Assembly: GCF_000519185.1 (NCBI RefSeq)
Contig: NZ_JAFA01000016.1
Location: 112,350-176,349, forward strand
Direction: 5' to 3'
DNA from: Paraburkholderia nodosa DSM 21604
GTDB taxonomy: Bacteria; Pseudomonadota; Gammaproteobacteria; Burkholderiales; Burkholderiaceae
DNA: 64,000 nucleotides
In this document: positions 27,815 to 36,950 of the stretch, piece after piece
How the letters are laid out: the number at the start of each line of letters is the position of its first letter
Position numbering within the stretch: position 1 is the stretch's first letter
The notes under the pieces: model-generated
The model's input: the letters and a program-made list of their open reading frames with translations, nothing else
What the model was told of the DNA's origin: nothing
The model's database searches: none
Position numbers and translations under genes: made by a program

Positions 27815-29014
27815 ATGGACCAGAGCGATCTCAAGGCCGCGCCCGCGTGGCAACTGTCCGAGCGTGCAATCAAGCTGACCAGCTCGGCGATTCGCGAAAT
27901 CCTGAAGGTCACCGAGCGTCCCGAAGTCATTTCGTTCGCGGGCGGCCTGCCCGCGCCGGCCAGCTTCCCGGCCGAGGAAATGCGCGCCGCCGCCGACCGC
28001 ATCCTGCGCGACGATCCCGCGGGCGCCCTCCAGTACAGCGCGACCGAAGGCTATATGCCGCTGCGCGAATGGGTCGCCGCGCGCCACTCGGTGGGCGGCG
28101 TGAAAGTGCGTCCCTCGCAGGTGCTCATCACCACGGGTTCGCAGCAGGCGCTCGACCTGATCGGCAAGGTGCTGGTCTCGCCCGATAGTCCCGTGCTCGT
28201 GGAAACGCCTACCTACCTCGGCGCACTGCAATCGTTCTCGCTTTACGAGCCGAAGTACGTCCAGGTCCCGACCGACGAGAAGGGCCTCGTGCCCGAGGGC
28301 CTCACGCCCGAACTCACGGCCGGCGCGCGCCTGCTGTACGCGATCCCGAACTTCCAGAACCCCACGGGCCGCCGCCTGCCGCTCGAGCGCCGCCAGGCGC
28401 TCGCGGAGTTCGCGAAGCACTCGCCGTTCCCCGTGATCGAAGACGACCCTTATGGCGCGCTGCTCTACGCGGGCGAGCCGCTGCCGACGGTGCACTCGCT
28501 CGCGCCCGAGCATGTCGTGCATCTGGGCTCGTTCTCGAAGATCCTGGCGCCGGGCCTGCGCGTGGGCTACATCATTGCGCCCGAAGACCTGCACTTCAAG
28601 CTCGTGCAGGCCAAGCAGGCCACCGACCTGCACACGCCGAGCTTCACGCAGCGCATCGTCTACGAGGTGGTGAAGGACGGCTTCCTCGACACGCACATCC
28701 CGAAGGTGCGCGCACTCTATCGCGATCAGTGCGAGGCGATGCTCGACTCGCTCAAGCGCAACATGCCCGAAGGCGTAAGCTGGAACCGCCCCGAAGGCGG
28801 CATGTTCATCTGGGTGACGCTGCCCTCGAACATCGACAGCATGAAGCTGCTGGCCGAAGCCGTCGCGCAGAACGTGGCCTTCGTGCCCGGCGCGCCGTTC
28901 TTCGCCGACGAGCCGCAACACAACAAGCTGCGCCTGTCGTTCGTCACGGTGCCCCCCGCGAAGATCGAAGAAGGCGTCGCGAAGATCGCGGCCCTGATCC
29001 GCGCGCACGCCTGA
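27815..29014 (+). CDS. PLP-dependent class I/II aminotransferase (2-aminoadipate/multisubstrate type)
   Basis: This 399-residue fold-type I enzyme resembles LysN and AraT-like transaminases. It starts with ERAIKLTSSAIREILKVTER then PEVISFAGGLPAPASFP. PLP site residues include NFQNPTGRRLPLERR, DDPYGAL and the lysine in LGSFSKILAPGLRVGYI. An Arg contact for the substrate carboxylate appears in NKLRLSFV. ATG 27815 follows AAGGAGA at 27804-27810. No HTH is attached, unlike the nearby MocR protein with which it shares the aminotransferase fold. It ends before a terminator-like hairpin and a RidA gene. Confidence 0.9.
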   Translation: MDQSDLKAAPAWQLSERAIKLTSSAIREILKVTERPEVISFAGGLPAPASFPAEEMRAAADRILRDDPAGALQYSATEGYMPLREWVAARHSVGGVKVRPSQVLITTGSQQALDLIGKVLVSPDSPVLVETPTYLGALQSFSLYEPKYVQVPTDEKGLVPEGLTPELTAGARLLYAIPNFQNPTGRRLPLERRQALAEFAKHSPFPVIEDDPYGALLYAGEPLPTVHSLAPEHVVHLGSFSKILAPGLRVGYIIAPEDLHFKLVQAKQATDLHTPSFTQRIVYEVVKDGFLDTHIPKVRALYRDQCEAMLDSLKRNMPEGVSWNRPEGGMFIWVTLPSNIDSMKLLAEAVAQNVAFVPGAPFFADEPQHNKLRLSFVTVPPAKIEEGVAKIAALIRAHA

Positions 29015-29030
29015 CGCATGCCTGGACACG

Positions 29031-29054
29031 CCTGGCGCAGCGCCAGGCTTTTTC
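29031..29054 (+). terminator. Hairpin with T run after the aminotransferase
   Basis: CCTGGC and GCCAGG form a 6-bp stem around GCAGC (29031-29047), followed by CTTTTTCC. It lies 16 bp after the stop codon and may separate the RidA gene or only attenuate it. Confidence 0.6.
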
Positions 29055-29085
29055 CGACTCAACACCCGAACGAGGAATCCTGATC

Positions 29086-29550
29086 ATGGCTGACATCAGC
29101 ATCTACGACCGTCTCGAACAGCTCGGCATCACCCTGCCCCAGGCAGGCGCGCCCGCCGCGGCCTACGTGATGAGCGCCCAGAGCGGCAACACGGTGTACC
29201 TGTCGGGTCACATCGCCAAGAAGGACGGCAAGGTATGGGCCGGCAAGCTGGGCGAGTCGCTCACGACCGAGGAAGGCAAGGCCGCCGCGCGCTCGATCGC
29301 GATCGACCTGCTCGCCACGCTGCACACCCACACGGGCGACCTCAACAAGGTCAAGCGCGTGGTCAAGCTCATGAGCCTCGTGAACTCGACGCTCACCTTT
29401 ACCGAACAGCACGTCGTCACGAACGGCGCTTCGGAGCTGATCGCCGACGTATTCGGCGAGAAGGGCAAGCACGCGCGCTCGGCCTTCGGCGTCGCGCAGA
29501 TTCCGCTTGGCGCATGTGTCGAGATCGAGCTGATCGCCGAAGTCGAGTAA
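29086..29550 (+). CDS. RidA/YjgF family protein
   Basis: This 154-residue RidA-like protein (YER057c/UK114 superfamily) is of the longer subgroup. Characteristic parts are YVMSAQSGNTVYLSGHIA at 26-43 and the helix TTEEGKAAARSIAIDLLATL. The C-terminal KHARSAFGVAQIPLGACVEI holds the conserved Arg (RSAFGV) and the Glu near the end. RidA proteins hydrolyse reactive enamine/imine intermediates of PLP enzymes, which suits its place after the aminotransferase. Ser/Thr at the active site and the true substrate were not verified. Confidence 0.9.
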   Translation: MADISIYDRLEQLGITLPQAGAPAAAYVMSAQSGNTVYLSGHIAKKDGKVWAGKLGESLTTEEGKAAARSIAIDLLATLHTHTGDLNKVKRVVKLMSLVNSTLTFTEQHVVTNGASELIADVFGEKGKHARSAFGVAQIPLGACVEIELIAEVE

Positions 29551-29574
29551 GCAACATCAGCGAGCTTTGCTAAG

Positions 29575-29604
29575 GTGCGCGGACCTGCATCGAGGTCCGC
29601 GCAC
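29575..29604 (+). terminator. Strong terminator after the RidA gene
   Basis: A perfect 12-bp stem (29575-29586 with 29593-29604) has the loop GCATCG, then GGTTCGCATTTTT follows. It lies 24 bp after the RidA stop. Confidence 0.75.
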
Positions 29605-29683
29605 TGGTTCGCATTTTTCTGTTGTGCGTTCGCGCAACCTGGCGCGCCTCTTGCGTCGCTCCCCCTTCCACGATCGTCCCGCC

Positions 29684-30562
29684 ATGACCTACCCCAGCGT
29701 CCGCTTCAAACAGGTCGACGTCTTCACGTCGGTACCCTTCAAGGGCAACCCGCTCGCCGTGGTGTTCGACGCTGAAGGCTTGAGCGGCGATGAGATGCAG
29801 GCCATCGCGCGCTGGACCAACCTCTCGGAAACCAGCTTCCTGCTCGCCCCCACCGACGCACGCGCCGACTACCGCGTGCGCATCTTCACCACCAAGGGCG
29901 AGCTGCCCTTCGCGGGCCATCCGACGCTCGGCACGGCGCACGCGTTCCTTGAAAGCGGCCGCACGCCGAAGACGCCCGGCCGCCTCGTGCAGGAATGCGG
30001 CGCCGGTCTCATCGATCTGGCCGCCGCAGAGAACGGCGCATGGGCCTTCGCCGCGCCGCCCGCGCGCGTGACGCCGCTCGCCGCCGCGCAGTTCGACGCA
30101 TTGCGCGCGGCGCTGCGCCCGGACGCCATCGACTTCACGGCCGCGCCCTGCGGCGTCGACAACGGCGCGCCCTGGCTCGTCGTGCGCGTCGCGTCGGCGC
30201 AAGCGGTGCTCGCGCTCGACGTCGACTACGAAGCGATCGAAGCGGTTGCCGCGAGCGTAGGCGCACACGGCGTGGCCGCCTACGGCCCGCATGAGGCCGA
30301 TGGTCCCGCAACCTTCGAAGTCCGCTGCCTCATGACCGGCCTGGGCAAGGGCGAAGACCCCGTCACCGGCAGCGCGAACGCCGCCATCGCCATGCTGCTC
30401 GAACAGCAGAACCGGCGTCCGGGCGCGCGCTATACCGTGCGTCAAGGCACGGCGCTCGGGCGCGACGGGCGCGTGCGCGTCGAATATGACGATGCGGCAA
30501 AACAGATCTGGATTGGCGGCCATTCGGTGACGGTCGTCGACGGGACCTGCCGGCTCGGCTAA
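29684..30562 (+). CDS. PhzF family isomerase-like protein
   Basis: This 292-residue protein has the PhzF/diaminopimelate-epimerase-like fold. Visible signatures are FKQVDVFTSVPFKGNPLAVV (1-25 region), the catalytic Glu in WTNLSETSFLL, FTTKGELPFAGHPTLGTAH and the late GLGKGEDPVTGSANAA. The length agrees with PhzF (about 280). Most members outside phenazine clusters are of unknown function. ATG 29684 gives the family start; no phenazine genes are present. It follows the RidA terminator by 80 bp and may have its own promoter. Confidence 0.9.
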   Translation: MTYPSVRFKQVDVFTSVPFKGNPLAVVFDAEGLSGDEMQAIARWTNLSETSFLLAPTDARADYRVRIFTTKGELPFAGHPTLGTAHAFLESGRTPKTPGRLVQECGAGLIDLAAAENGAWAFAAPPARVTPLAAAQFDALRAALRPDAIDFTAAPCGVDNGAPWLVVRVASAQAVLALDVDYEAIEAVAASVGAHGVAAYGPHEADGPATFEVRCLMTGLGKGEDPVTGSANAAIAMLLEQQNRRPGARYTVRQGTALGRDGRVRVEYDDAAKQIWIGGHSVTVVDGTCRLG

Positions 30563-30880
30563 GCGCCTGCAGCAGCACCCCGCCTCATGCCAGGTGCATC
30601 GACCGCGATGCGCCGCCTCGCACCTATGCACCGCACATGGGCATCGCGTGCGTGTTGAGGCGACCCTCGCGTATACCCGGGGGACCACAGCTTCCTTAAT
30701 CATTCCCCAACCAGTAATATCGAAACATCGGACGCATGACGCGTCCGGCGTGCATTGCTCGCGCGCAATGCGCGTATTCCCCAGCCATCCGTTATTCATG
30801 CCGCCGACTCAACCGAGCGCATCATTGCCGTTCTCGCCGCCGCATCCGCGGTGTGAACTCACGCGCCTACGGCGGCCGCG
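30563..30880 (+). other. Gap before the GGDEF/EAL gene
   Basis: No gene was found in these 318 bp. An AT-richer stretch at 30680-30730 contains TAATAT (30715-30720) as a possible -10 element and TTCCTT 17 bp upstream as a poor -35. The start codon at 30881 lacks a strong ribosome site (GGCGGCCGCG). Confidence 0.3.
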
Positions 30881-33256
30881 ATGAGCACCAACCGGGGTCC
30901 GTTCTCGCACGATTCGAGTCTGCGCAACGCGCCCGGCCCGGCATACACGCGTCCGCGCGCGCTGCTCGCCATTCCGCTGCTCGGCGTGCTGGTGCTCGTG
31001 CTGCTGTGGGCGGTCATCTTCACGCGGCTCTCGGTCGAGAAGGAAGCGACCCTGCGCGAGGCTACGGCCTCGGCGGCGATCCTCTCGGCGGCGCTCGAAC
31101 AGCACACCGTCAAGGCGATCCATCAGGTCGACCAGATCACGCGCTTCGTGAAGTACGAGTTCGAGAAGTCGCCGGGCCGCTTCGATCTCGCGAGCACGGT
31201 CGAAAAGGGCGTGGTGCAGAGCGACTCGCTCGTGCAGGTGTCGATCATCGACGAGCACGGCACGCTCGTCGCCAACACGGCCGACCCGAATCCCAAGCCC
31301 ATCGACCTCTCGGACCGCGAACACTTCAAGGTGCACGAGCACGAGAACGACGACCAGCTCTATATCAGCAAGCCGGTGCTCGGCCGCGTGTCCGGCCACT
31401 GGACTCTGCAGATGACGCGCCGCCTCAATCACCCGGACGGTTCGTTCGCGGGCGTGGTGGTGGTCTCTGAAGACCCGAGCTACTTCACGAGCGACTTCTA
31501 CAACAACGCCGCGATCGGCCGCGACGGCGTGATCGCCGTCATCTCGGACAGCGGCGCCGTGCTCGCGCGCCGTACGGGCAGCGCCGAGCGCGCGAACGGC
31601 ACGTTCTCCGCGAGCGGCGTGTATCCCATTTCCGAGCATGTATCGGGCACCTACGTCGACCCGATCGACCACGTCACGCGCATCGTTTCGTACCGCCATA
31701 TCGATGGCTATCCGCTCGCCGTGCTGGTCGGTCTCTCGCAGGCCGAGGAATTCGCCGACTACAACCACACGCGCGACGTCTACCTGATGATGGCGACGTT
31801 CATCTCGCTCGCCATGCTCTCGTTCTTCGCCGTGGCCACAGGGCTGATCGGCAAGCTGCTCGGGCGCGAGCGCGAGATGTCGCAGCTCGTGCAGTACGAC
31901 CTGCTCACAGGCCTGCCCAACCGCTACGCCACGCTGCAGCGTCTGCGCCATGAAGTCTCGCAACCGGGCAACCTCGGGCGCCTCGCCATCCTCTTCATCG
32001 ACCTCGACAACTTCAAGACGGTCAACGACACGCTCGGCCACAACGCCGGCGACATCGTGCTGCAGATGAGCGCCGCGCGCCTCGCCGACGCCGTGGGCGG
32101 CGCGGGCACGCTCGCGCGCATCGGCGGCGACGAGTTCGTGGTGATCGTCAAGGGCGACGACATCGAAAAACGCGCCATCGCGCTCGCCGAAGCCACCAAC
32201 GCCGCGTTCACGCATCCGTTCGACGTGCGCGGCAGCGCCTTCGTGCTGCACGCGAGCACTGGCATCGCGCTCTTCGCGGTCGCGCACGAAAGCGAAATCG
32301 ATCTGCTCAAGAAGGCCGACCTCGCGATGTACGCCGCCAAGGAGGCCGGGCGCAACTGCTTTCGCTTCTACTCGCCGCAGCTCGCCCACCGCGCCGACCA
32401 CCTGATGAAGTGGGAGCAGCAGCTGCGTGTCGCGCTCGCCGAGGACCAGCTCTTCCTCGCCTACCAGCCGAAGATCGATCTGCGCCGGCGCTGCATCACG
32501 GGCTTCGAGGCGCTCGTGCGCTGGAACCATCCGCAATACGGGCTCATTCCTGCGGGCGAATTCATTCCCGTGGCCGAATCCACGGGCCTCATCGTGCCGG
32601 TAGGCGACTTCGTGATCCGCACCGCGTGCGCGCAGCTCGCGCAGTGGCAGCAGCAGGGCTACGAGTCGCTCACGCTCGCCATCAACATCTCGGCGGTGCA
32701 GTTCTGGCGCGGCGACCTGTACGAGACCGTGGCGCGCGCCATCGAAGAAACCGGCATTGCCGCGCACCGGCTCGAACTCGAGATCACCGAAACCGCGATG
32801 ATGGAGTACCCGGAGCTGGTATCGGAGAAGATTTTCGCGTTGAAGCGCCTTGGCGTGCGCGTCGCGCTCGACGACTTCGGCACCGGCTATTCGTCGCTCT
32901 CCTACCTGAACCGCTTCGCCGTCGACACGCTCAAGGTGGACCGCTCGTTCGTGCAGGCCATTCCCGCGGACCGCAGCGTGTGCGTGATGGTCTCGGCGAT
33001 CGTCAATCTCGCGCGCTCGCTCGGGCTCACGGTGGTCGTCGAGGGCACCGAAACCGAAGAGCAGATCGCGTGGCTCTCCGCGCTCGGCCCGATCGAGGCG
33101 CAGGGCTTCCTGTTCTCGCGCCCCGTGCCCGTGGAAGGCGTGGCCGCGCTGATCGAACGCTTCGGCGTGTGCAGCGCGACGCAACCGGCGGGCACGCAAG
33201 CCGCACGCGAAGATCGCCGCAACGAGCGCCTGAGCGACGCGCCGCAATCGCGCTGA
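30881..33256 (+). CDS. Membrane-bound diguanylate cyclase/phosphodiesterase (PDC sensor, GGDEF, EAL)
   Basis: This 791-residue protein controls cyclic di-GMP. TM1 is at about 27-47 (LLAIPLLGVLVLVLLWAVIF), a periplasmic PDC/dCache-like sensor at 50-295 (DREHFKVHEHE, YISKPVLGRVSG), and TM2 at 301-325. The cytoplasmic GGDEF domain has intact GGDEF at 415-419. The EAL domain has EALVRW (from 543), EITETAMM and DDFGTGYSSLSYLN, so both sites look active. The RxxD inhibitory site five residues before GGDEF is absent. Ligand and net activity are unknown. It is monocistronic; the next gene starts 111 bp later. Confidence 0.93.
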   Translation: MSTNRGPFSHDSSLRNAPGPAYTRPRALLAIPLLGVLVLVLLWAVIFTRLSVEKEATLREATASAAILSAALEQHTVKAIHQVDQITRFVKYEFEKSPGRFDLASTVEKGVVQSDSLVQVSIIDEHGTLVANTADPNPKPIDLSDREHFKVHEHENDDQLYISKPVLGRVSGHWTLQMTRRLNHPDGSFAGVVVVSEDPSYFTSDFYNNAAIGRDGVIAVISDSGAVLARRTGSAERANGTFSASGVYPISEHVSGTYVDPIDHVTRIVSYRHIDGYPLAVLVGLSQAEEFADYNHTRDVYLMMATFISLAMLSFFAVATGLIGKLLGREREMSQLVQYDLLTGLPNRYATLQRLRHEVSQPGNLGRLAILFIDLDNFKTVNDTLGHNAGDIVLQMSAARLADAVGGAGTLARIGGDEFVVIVKGDDIEKRAIALAEATNAAFTHPFDVRGSAFVLHASTGIALFAVAHESEIDLLKKADLAMYAAKEAGRNCFRFYSPQLAHRADHLMKWEQQLRVALAEDQLFLAYQPKIDLRRRCITGFEALVRWNHPQYGLIPAGEFIPVAESTGLIVPVGDFVIRTACAQLAQWQQQGYESLTLAINISAVQFWRGDLYETVARAIEETGIAAHRLELEITETAMMEYPELVSEKIFALKRLGVRVALDDFGTGYSSLSYLNRFAVDTLKVDRSFVQAIPADRSVCVMVSAIVNLARSLGLTVVVEGTETEEQIAWLSALGPIEAQGFLFSRPVPVEGVAALIERFGVCSATQPAGTQAAREDRRNERLSDAPQSR

Positions 33257-33367
33257 CGCGAGGCCAGCGCGCAGGTTGCGCATTGTCCATGCGTTTTCCA
33301 GTGAGTTGCGCGAACGGCGTGCCTTCGCGCACAGACCCGCACGGACCTCCGCACGCATGATGCAGCC

Positions 33368-34573
33368 ATGCAAACCCGCACCGACGAAGCGATCGCGGCG
33401 CCAATCCGCAACCATCACGAACCGCTGCTGACGCTCTTTCGCGTCGTGCTGACCGTGTCCGCGGTCTCATGGGGCGGCCTCGCGCTCATGGCGCAACTCG
33501 AACAGCACTACGTGGAGCGCGAAGCGCGGCTCACGCAGACGGCGTTCTCGGATCTGGTCGCGCTCGCCTGGATGGTGCCGGGGCCGGTGGGCTGCAACGT
33601 CGCGGTGCAACTCGGCCACGCGCTGCGCGGGCGCGCGGGCGCCTGGGTCGCGGGCGTGGCGAGCGTGCTGCCCTTCTTCGCGCTGATGACGCTGTTCGCC
33701 ATTTTCTACCGCACGCCGCTCGTGCATGCGGTCGCCTCGCGCACGCTGCTCGACCATTTCAGCGTGGTGCTCGCCATGCTGATCGGCGTGACCTGGTATC
33801 GGCAAACGCGTGCGCTCGTGCGCGGCCCGCTCGAATGGGGCGTGGCGCTCGCGGCCTGCGCGGCCCTCGCGCTCGCGGCGAGCGGCGCGGCCTACGTGGC
33901 AATTCTGCTCGCCGCATTTGCCGCGGGCTGGCTCGCGAGCCCTGTGCCTTCGCAGCGGCTCGAACTGCGCGTGACGCGGCGCGACCTGCAGTTGCTCGCC
34001 GCGCTTGCCGCGCTGATCGTCGTGTTCGCGCTGCCGCTGCCGCATCGGCTCGACTCGGCGCTGCTCTGGCCGCGTCTCGCAGGCGCGGGCATGACGCTGT
34101 TCGGTGGCGGCTTTTCGGCGCTGCCCGTGTTGAAAACGCTGTTCGTCACGCCCGCGGTCGGCATCACCAACGACGACTTCACGCTGGCGTTCACGCTCTC
34201 GCCGCTGTCGCCCGGGCCGCTCCTGAACGTGGTGCCCTTCTTCGGCTATCTCGTCGATGGCTGGGTCGGCGCGCTCGTCGCCACGCTCGCGCTGTTCGTG
34301 CCGTCGGGCTGCCTCGTCGTGCTCGCGCGGCGGCACCTGCACCGCATGAAGGCGAACCCGCGCTTCGAGCACGCCATGCGCGTGCTGCGCGCCGCGACCA
34401 CCGCGTTTCTCGCGATCGCCGTCTGGCACATCGCGCGGCACGTGCCGCTGCATCCGCCGTATCTGCTCACGGCCGTTTTCTCGGCGATGTGCTTCGGCAA
34501 GCTCAAGCTCCCTGCTTACGCGGTCTACGCGACAGTAGGGCTCGCGTGCGGGGCGTGGCTGCTGCTGGCCTGA
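33368..34573 (+). CDS. Chromate transporter family (ChrA)
   Basis: This 401-residue membrane protein contains two homologous CHR domains. Domain 1 is in VPGPVGCNVAVQLGHALRG; domain 2 shows LFGGGFSALPVLKTLF with LSPGPLLNVVPFFGYL. About ten membrane helices are predicted. The family exports chromate or moves sulfate-like oxyanions, but several members have other roles and no chrB regulator is adjacent. It converges with the HDAC-like gene (20 bp apart). Confidence 0.85.
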   Translation: MQTRTDEAIAAPIRNHHEPLLTLFRVVLTVSAVSWGGLALMAQLEQHYVEREARLTQTAFSDLVALAWMVPGPVGCNVAVQLGHALRGRAGAWVAGVASVLPFFALMTLFAIFYRTPLVHAVASRTLLDHFSVVLAMLIGVTWYRQTRALVRGPLEWGVALAACAALALAASGAAYVAILLAAFAAGWLASPVPSQRLELRVTRRDLQLLAALAALIVVFALPLPHRLDSALLWPRLAGAGMTLFGGGFSALPVLKTLFVTPAVGITNDDFTLAFTLSPLSPGPLLNVVPFFGYLVDGWVGALVATLALFVPSGCLVVLARRHLHRMKANPRFEHAMRVLRAATTAFLAIAVWHIARHVPLHPPYLLTAVFSAMCFGKLKLPAYAVYATVGLACGAWLLLA

Positions 34574-34593
34574 AGCGCGCGTTCACGCGCCGA

Positions 34594-35616
34594 TCAGCGC
34601 GCTGCCGTAAAACCGCCGAAGAACGCGCGCGCGTTGTCTTCGAGGCTTGCGAGGTGATAGCCGCCTTCCTGCACGATCACCGAAGGCAGGCCGAGCGCGC
34701 CGAGCGCCGTGCCGAGCCGGCCGAAGCCCCCGGTGGTCACGGCGACCTTCGACTGCGGATCGTCCTTGTAGATGTCGAAGCCGAGCGCCAGCACGAGCGC
34801 GTCCGGCTCGAAGCGCCCGAGCACGCGCAGCGCCGCTTCCACGCGCTCGAAGAAGTCGGCTTCGGACGCGCCATGCGGCATCGGCAGATTGACGTTGTAG
34901 CCCTCGCCCGCACCGTTGCCGCGCTCGTCCTCGTAGCCCGCGACCACGGGATAGAAGTTGGTCGGATCGCCGTGGATCGAAATGTAGAGCACGTCGCTGC
35001 GGCCGTAGAAGATCTCCTGGACGCCCTGGCCGTGGTGCATGTCGGTGTCGAGAATCGCCACGCGCGCGTAGCGGCTGCGCAGCGACTGCGCCGCGATGGC
35101 CGCGTTGTTCAGATAGCAGAAGCCGCCCGCGGCGTCCGCACGCGCATGATGACCGGGCGGACGCGAAAGCGCGTACGACTCGCGCGCGCCCTCGTTCACG
35201 CACGCGGCGGCCGCCAGCGCGCTTTGCGCCGACCAGTAGGCCGCACGCCAGGTGTGCGCGCCAATGGGGCAACTGCCGTCCGCGAGATAGCGCGCCGCCT
35301 GCGCGAGCACGCCGCGCAGCGGATTCGGCTCGCGCACGTAGATGTTCGACATCACCTCTTCGCCCCAATCTTCGGGCACGCGCTTCCATTCGGTGTGCGC
35401 TTCCTCGAGAAAGCGCAAATAGTTCATGTCGTGCACGGCGGCGATGGGCGCGGTGCCGAAGTCGGCGGGCGCCTGCACGTCGAAGCCGAGCGAGCGCGCC
35501 GCGGCAACGAGATGCTCCGCGCGCTGCGGCACTTCCTGCGGCTCACGCAACTGGCCGCGCGAGAAATAAGCGCGCGGGTGATGCAGCAGCTGATCGGGGT
35601 GAAACCAGGTCTTCAC
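34594..35616 (-). CDS. HDAC-like amidohydrolase (acetylpolyamine/histone deacetylase family, AphA-like)
   Basis: This 340-residue zinc hydrolase belongs to the histone-deacetylase/acetylpolyamine-amidohydrolase family. The active site is visible: His156-His157 in SRPPGHHA, Asp192 and His194 in LDTDMHHGQG, and Tyr in EGGYHLASLED. Mycoplana AphA has the same order. GTG 35616 is chosen because it follows AAGGAGAAC and gives the family start. It is the last gene of an operon with an M20 hydrolase (23 bp upstream) and an MHS transporter, regulated by a divergent LysR gene. It probably deacylates an amide taken up by that transporter; the substrate is unknown. Confidence 0.9.
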   Translation of the reverse strand: MKTWFHPDQLLHHPRAYFSRGQLREPQEVPQRAEHLVAAARSLGFDVQAPADFGTAPIAAVHDMNYLRFLEEAHTEWKRVPEDWGEEVMSNIYVREPNPLRGVLAQAARYLADGSCPIGAHTWRAAYWSAQSALAAAACVNEGARESYALSRPPGHHARADAAGGFCYLNNAAIAAQSLRSRYARVAILDTDMHHGQGVQEIFYGRSDVLYISIHGDPTNFYPVVAGYEDERGNGAGEGYNVNLPMPHGASEADFFERVEAALRVLGRFEPDALVLALGFDIYKDDPQSKVAVTTGGFGRLGTALGALGLPSVIVQEGGYHLASLEDNARAFFGGFTAAR

Positions 35617-35639
35617 GTTCAGTTCTCCTTCTATTTCCT

Positions 35640-36905
35640 TTACGCGTCGGCGTCGGCGGCAACGGCCAGGCGCACGCCCGCCCGCGCCGCGACCGCGTTG
35701 AGCAGCACGTTCGCGCCGGCGGTGACGTCTTCCGGCAAGGCGTCCTCGGCTTCGTTGTGCGACAGACCGTCCACGCAGGGAATGAACACCATCGCACTCG
35801 GGCAGTAGCGCGCGAGGTGGATCGCGTCGTGGCCCGCCCCGCTCACGATACGCTCGTGCGGATAACCGAAGCGCGCCGTTGCCCGCGCGACCAGTTCGAC
35901 GCACTGCGCGTCGAACGGCGTGGCGGGGCTCGTCCAGCAATGTGCGATCTGCACGCCGAGGCCGCGCTGTGCGGCCACGTCCGCGCATAGCGCGCGCAAG
36001 TCGCGCTCCATCGCATCGAGTTGCGCATCGTCGGGATGGCGCAGATCGACGGTGAACGTCAGGTTCGCCGCGATCGTGTTGCGCGACGCGTTCGCGATCT
36101 GCGCCTGGCCGATCGTCACCAGACCGAGCGGTGCGTAGCGCGCCATCGTGCGTTCGATCTCGAGCGACATCTGCGCCGCGCCGAACCACCCATCCTTGCG
36201 ATAGCGCATCGGCGTCGTGCCCGCGTGCGCGGCTACGCCCGTTACGTTCACGTCGAACCAGCGGATCGCCTGGCCGCCCGTCACGACGCCGATGGTCGTG
36301 CCGTTCGCCTCCAGAATCGGACCCTGCTCGATATGGGCTTCGAAGTAGGCGTCGACGGCCACGCCTTGCACGGCACGCGTGCCGCGCGCGCCGCACGCGT
36401 CGAGCGCGGCGCCGAGCGTCACGCCTTCGGCGTCCGTGCGCGCCAGGGCGTCCGCGAGCGTCATCGCGCCCGCGAACACCGCCGAGCCCAGCATCGCCGG
36501 CGTGAAGCGCGCGCCCTCCTCGTTGGTCCACGAGCAGATCTCGATAGGCTTCACGGTGCGTGCGCCCGCGTCGTTGAGCGCGCGCACGACTTCGAGCGCG
36601 GCGAGTACGCCGTAGACGCCGTCGAAGCGGCCGCCTTCGGGCTGCGTGTCGAGATGGCTGCCCATCAGCACCGGCGCGGCCTGCGCGTCATCGCCTGCGC
36701 GGCGTGCGAACAGGTTCCCCACTTCGTCGGTCCACACCGTCATGCCCGCCTCGCGGCACCAGCGTGCGAACAGGTCGCGGGCACGCTGGTCTTCCTCGGT
36801 GAGCGCGAGGCGGCGCACGCCGCCGCCCGCCGTCGCGCCAATGCGCGCCATCTCCATGAGGCTCGCCCACAGGCGCGGGCCGTCGATCTGCAAAAGGTCT
36901 TTCAT
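35640..36905 (-). CDS. M20 family zinc-dependent amidohydrolase (N-carbamoyl-amino-acid/allantoate hydrolase type)
   Basis: This 421-residue enzyme has the metal motif GSHLDTQPEGGRFDGVYG, the EE of SWTNEEGARF, the lid-domain WFDVNVTGVAAHAG and the C-terminal GAGHDAIHLA. These are marks of the N-carbamoyl-L-amino-acid hydrolase/allantoate amidohydrolase group. ATG 36905 begins the family-like MKDLLQIDGPRLWASL; ATG 36935 is an in-frame alternative 10 codons earlier and no strong ribosome site decides between them. It lies 45 bp after the MHS transporter and 23 bp before the HDAC-like gene, so it is co-transcribed. Exact substrate unknown. Confidence 0.87.
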   Translation of the reverse strand: MKDLLQIDGPRLWASLMEMARIGATAGGGVRRLALTEEDQRARDLFARWCREAGMTVWTDEVGNLFARRAGDDAQAAPVLMGSHLDTQPEGGRFDGVYGVLAALEVVRALNDAGARTVKPIEICSWTNEEGARFTPAMLGSAVFAGAMTLADALARTDAEGVTLGAALDACGARGTRAVQGVAVDAYFEAHIEQGPILEANGTTIGVVTGGQAIRWFDVNVTGVAAHAGTTPMRYRKDGWFGAAQMSLEIERTMARYAPLGLVTIGQAQIANASRNTIAANLTFTVDLRHPDDAQLDAMERDLRALCADVAAQRGLGVQIAHCWTSPATPFDAQCVELVARATARFGYPHERIVSGAGHDAIHLARYCPSAMVFIPCVDGLSHNEAEDALPEDVTAGANVLLNAVAARAGVRLAVAADADA

Positions 36906-36950
36906 CGGTCCATCCATTTCAGTCGAACTAGTCATTCCACGTGCACAACA

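Noticed and set aside
30809..33418. An 869-codon minus-strand frame opposite the GGDEF/EAL gene
   Set aside because: The plus-strand protein carries intact GGDEF and EAL motifs; the antisense frame is compositionally biased and unsupported.
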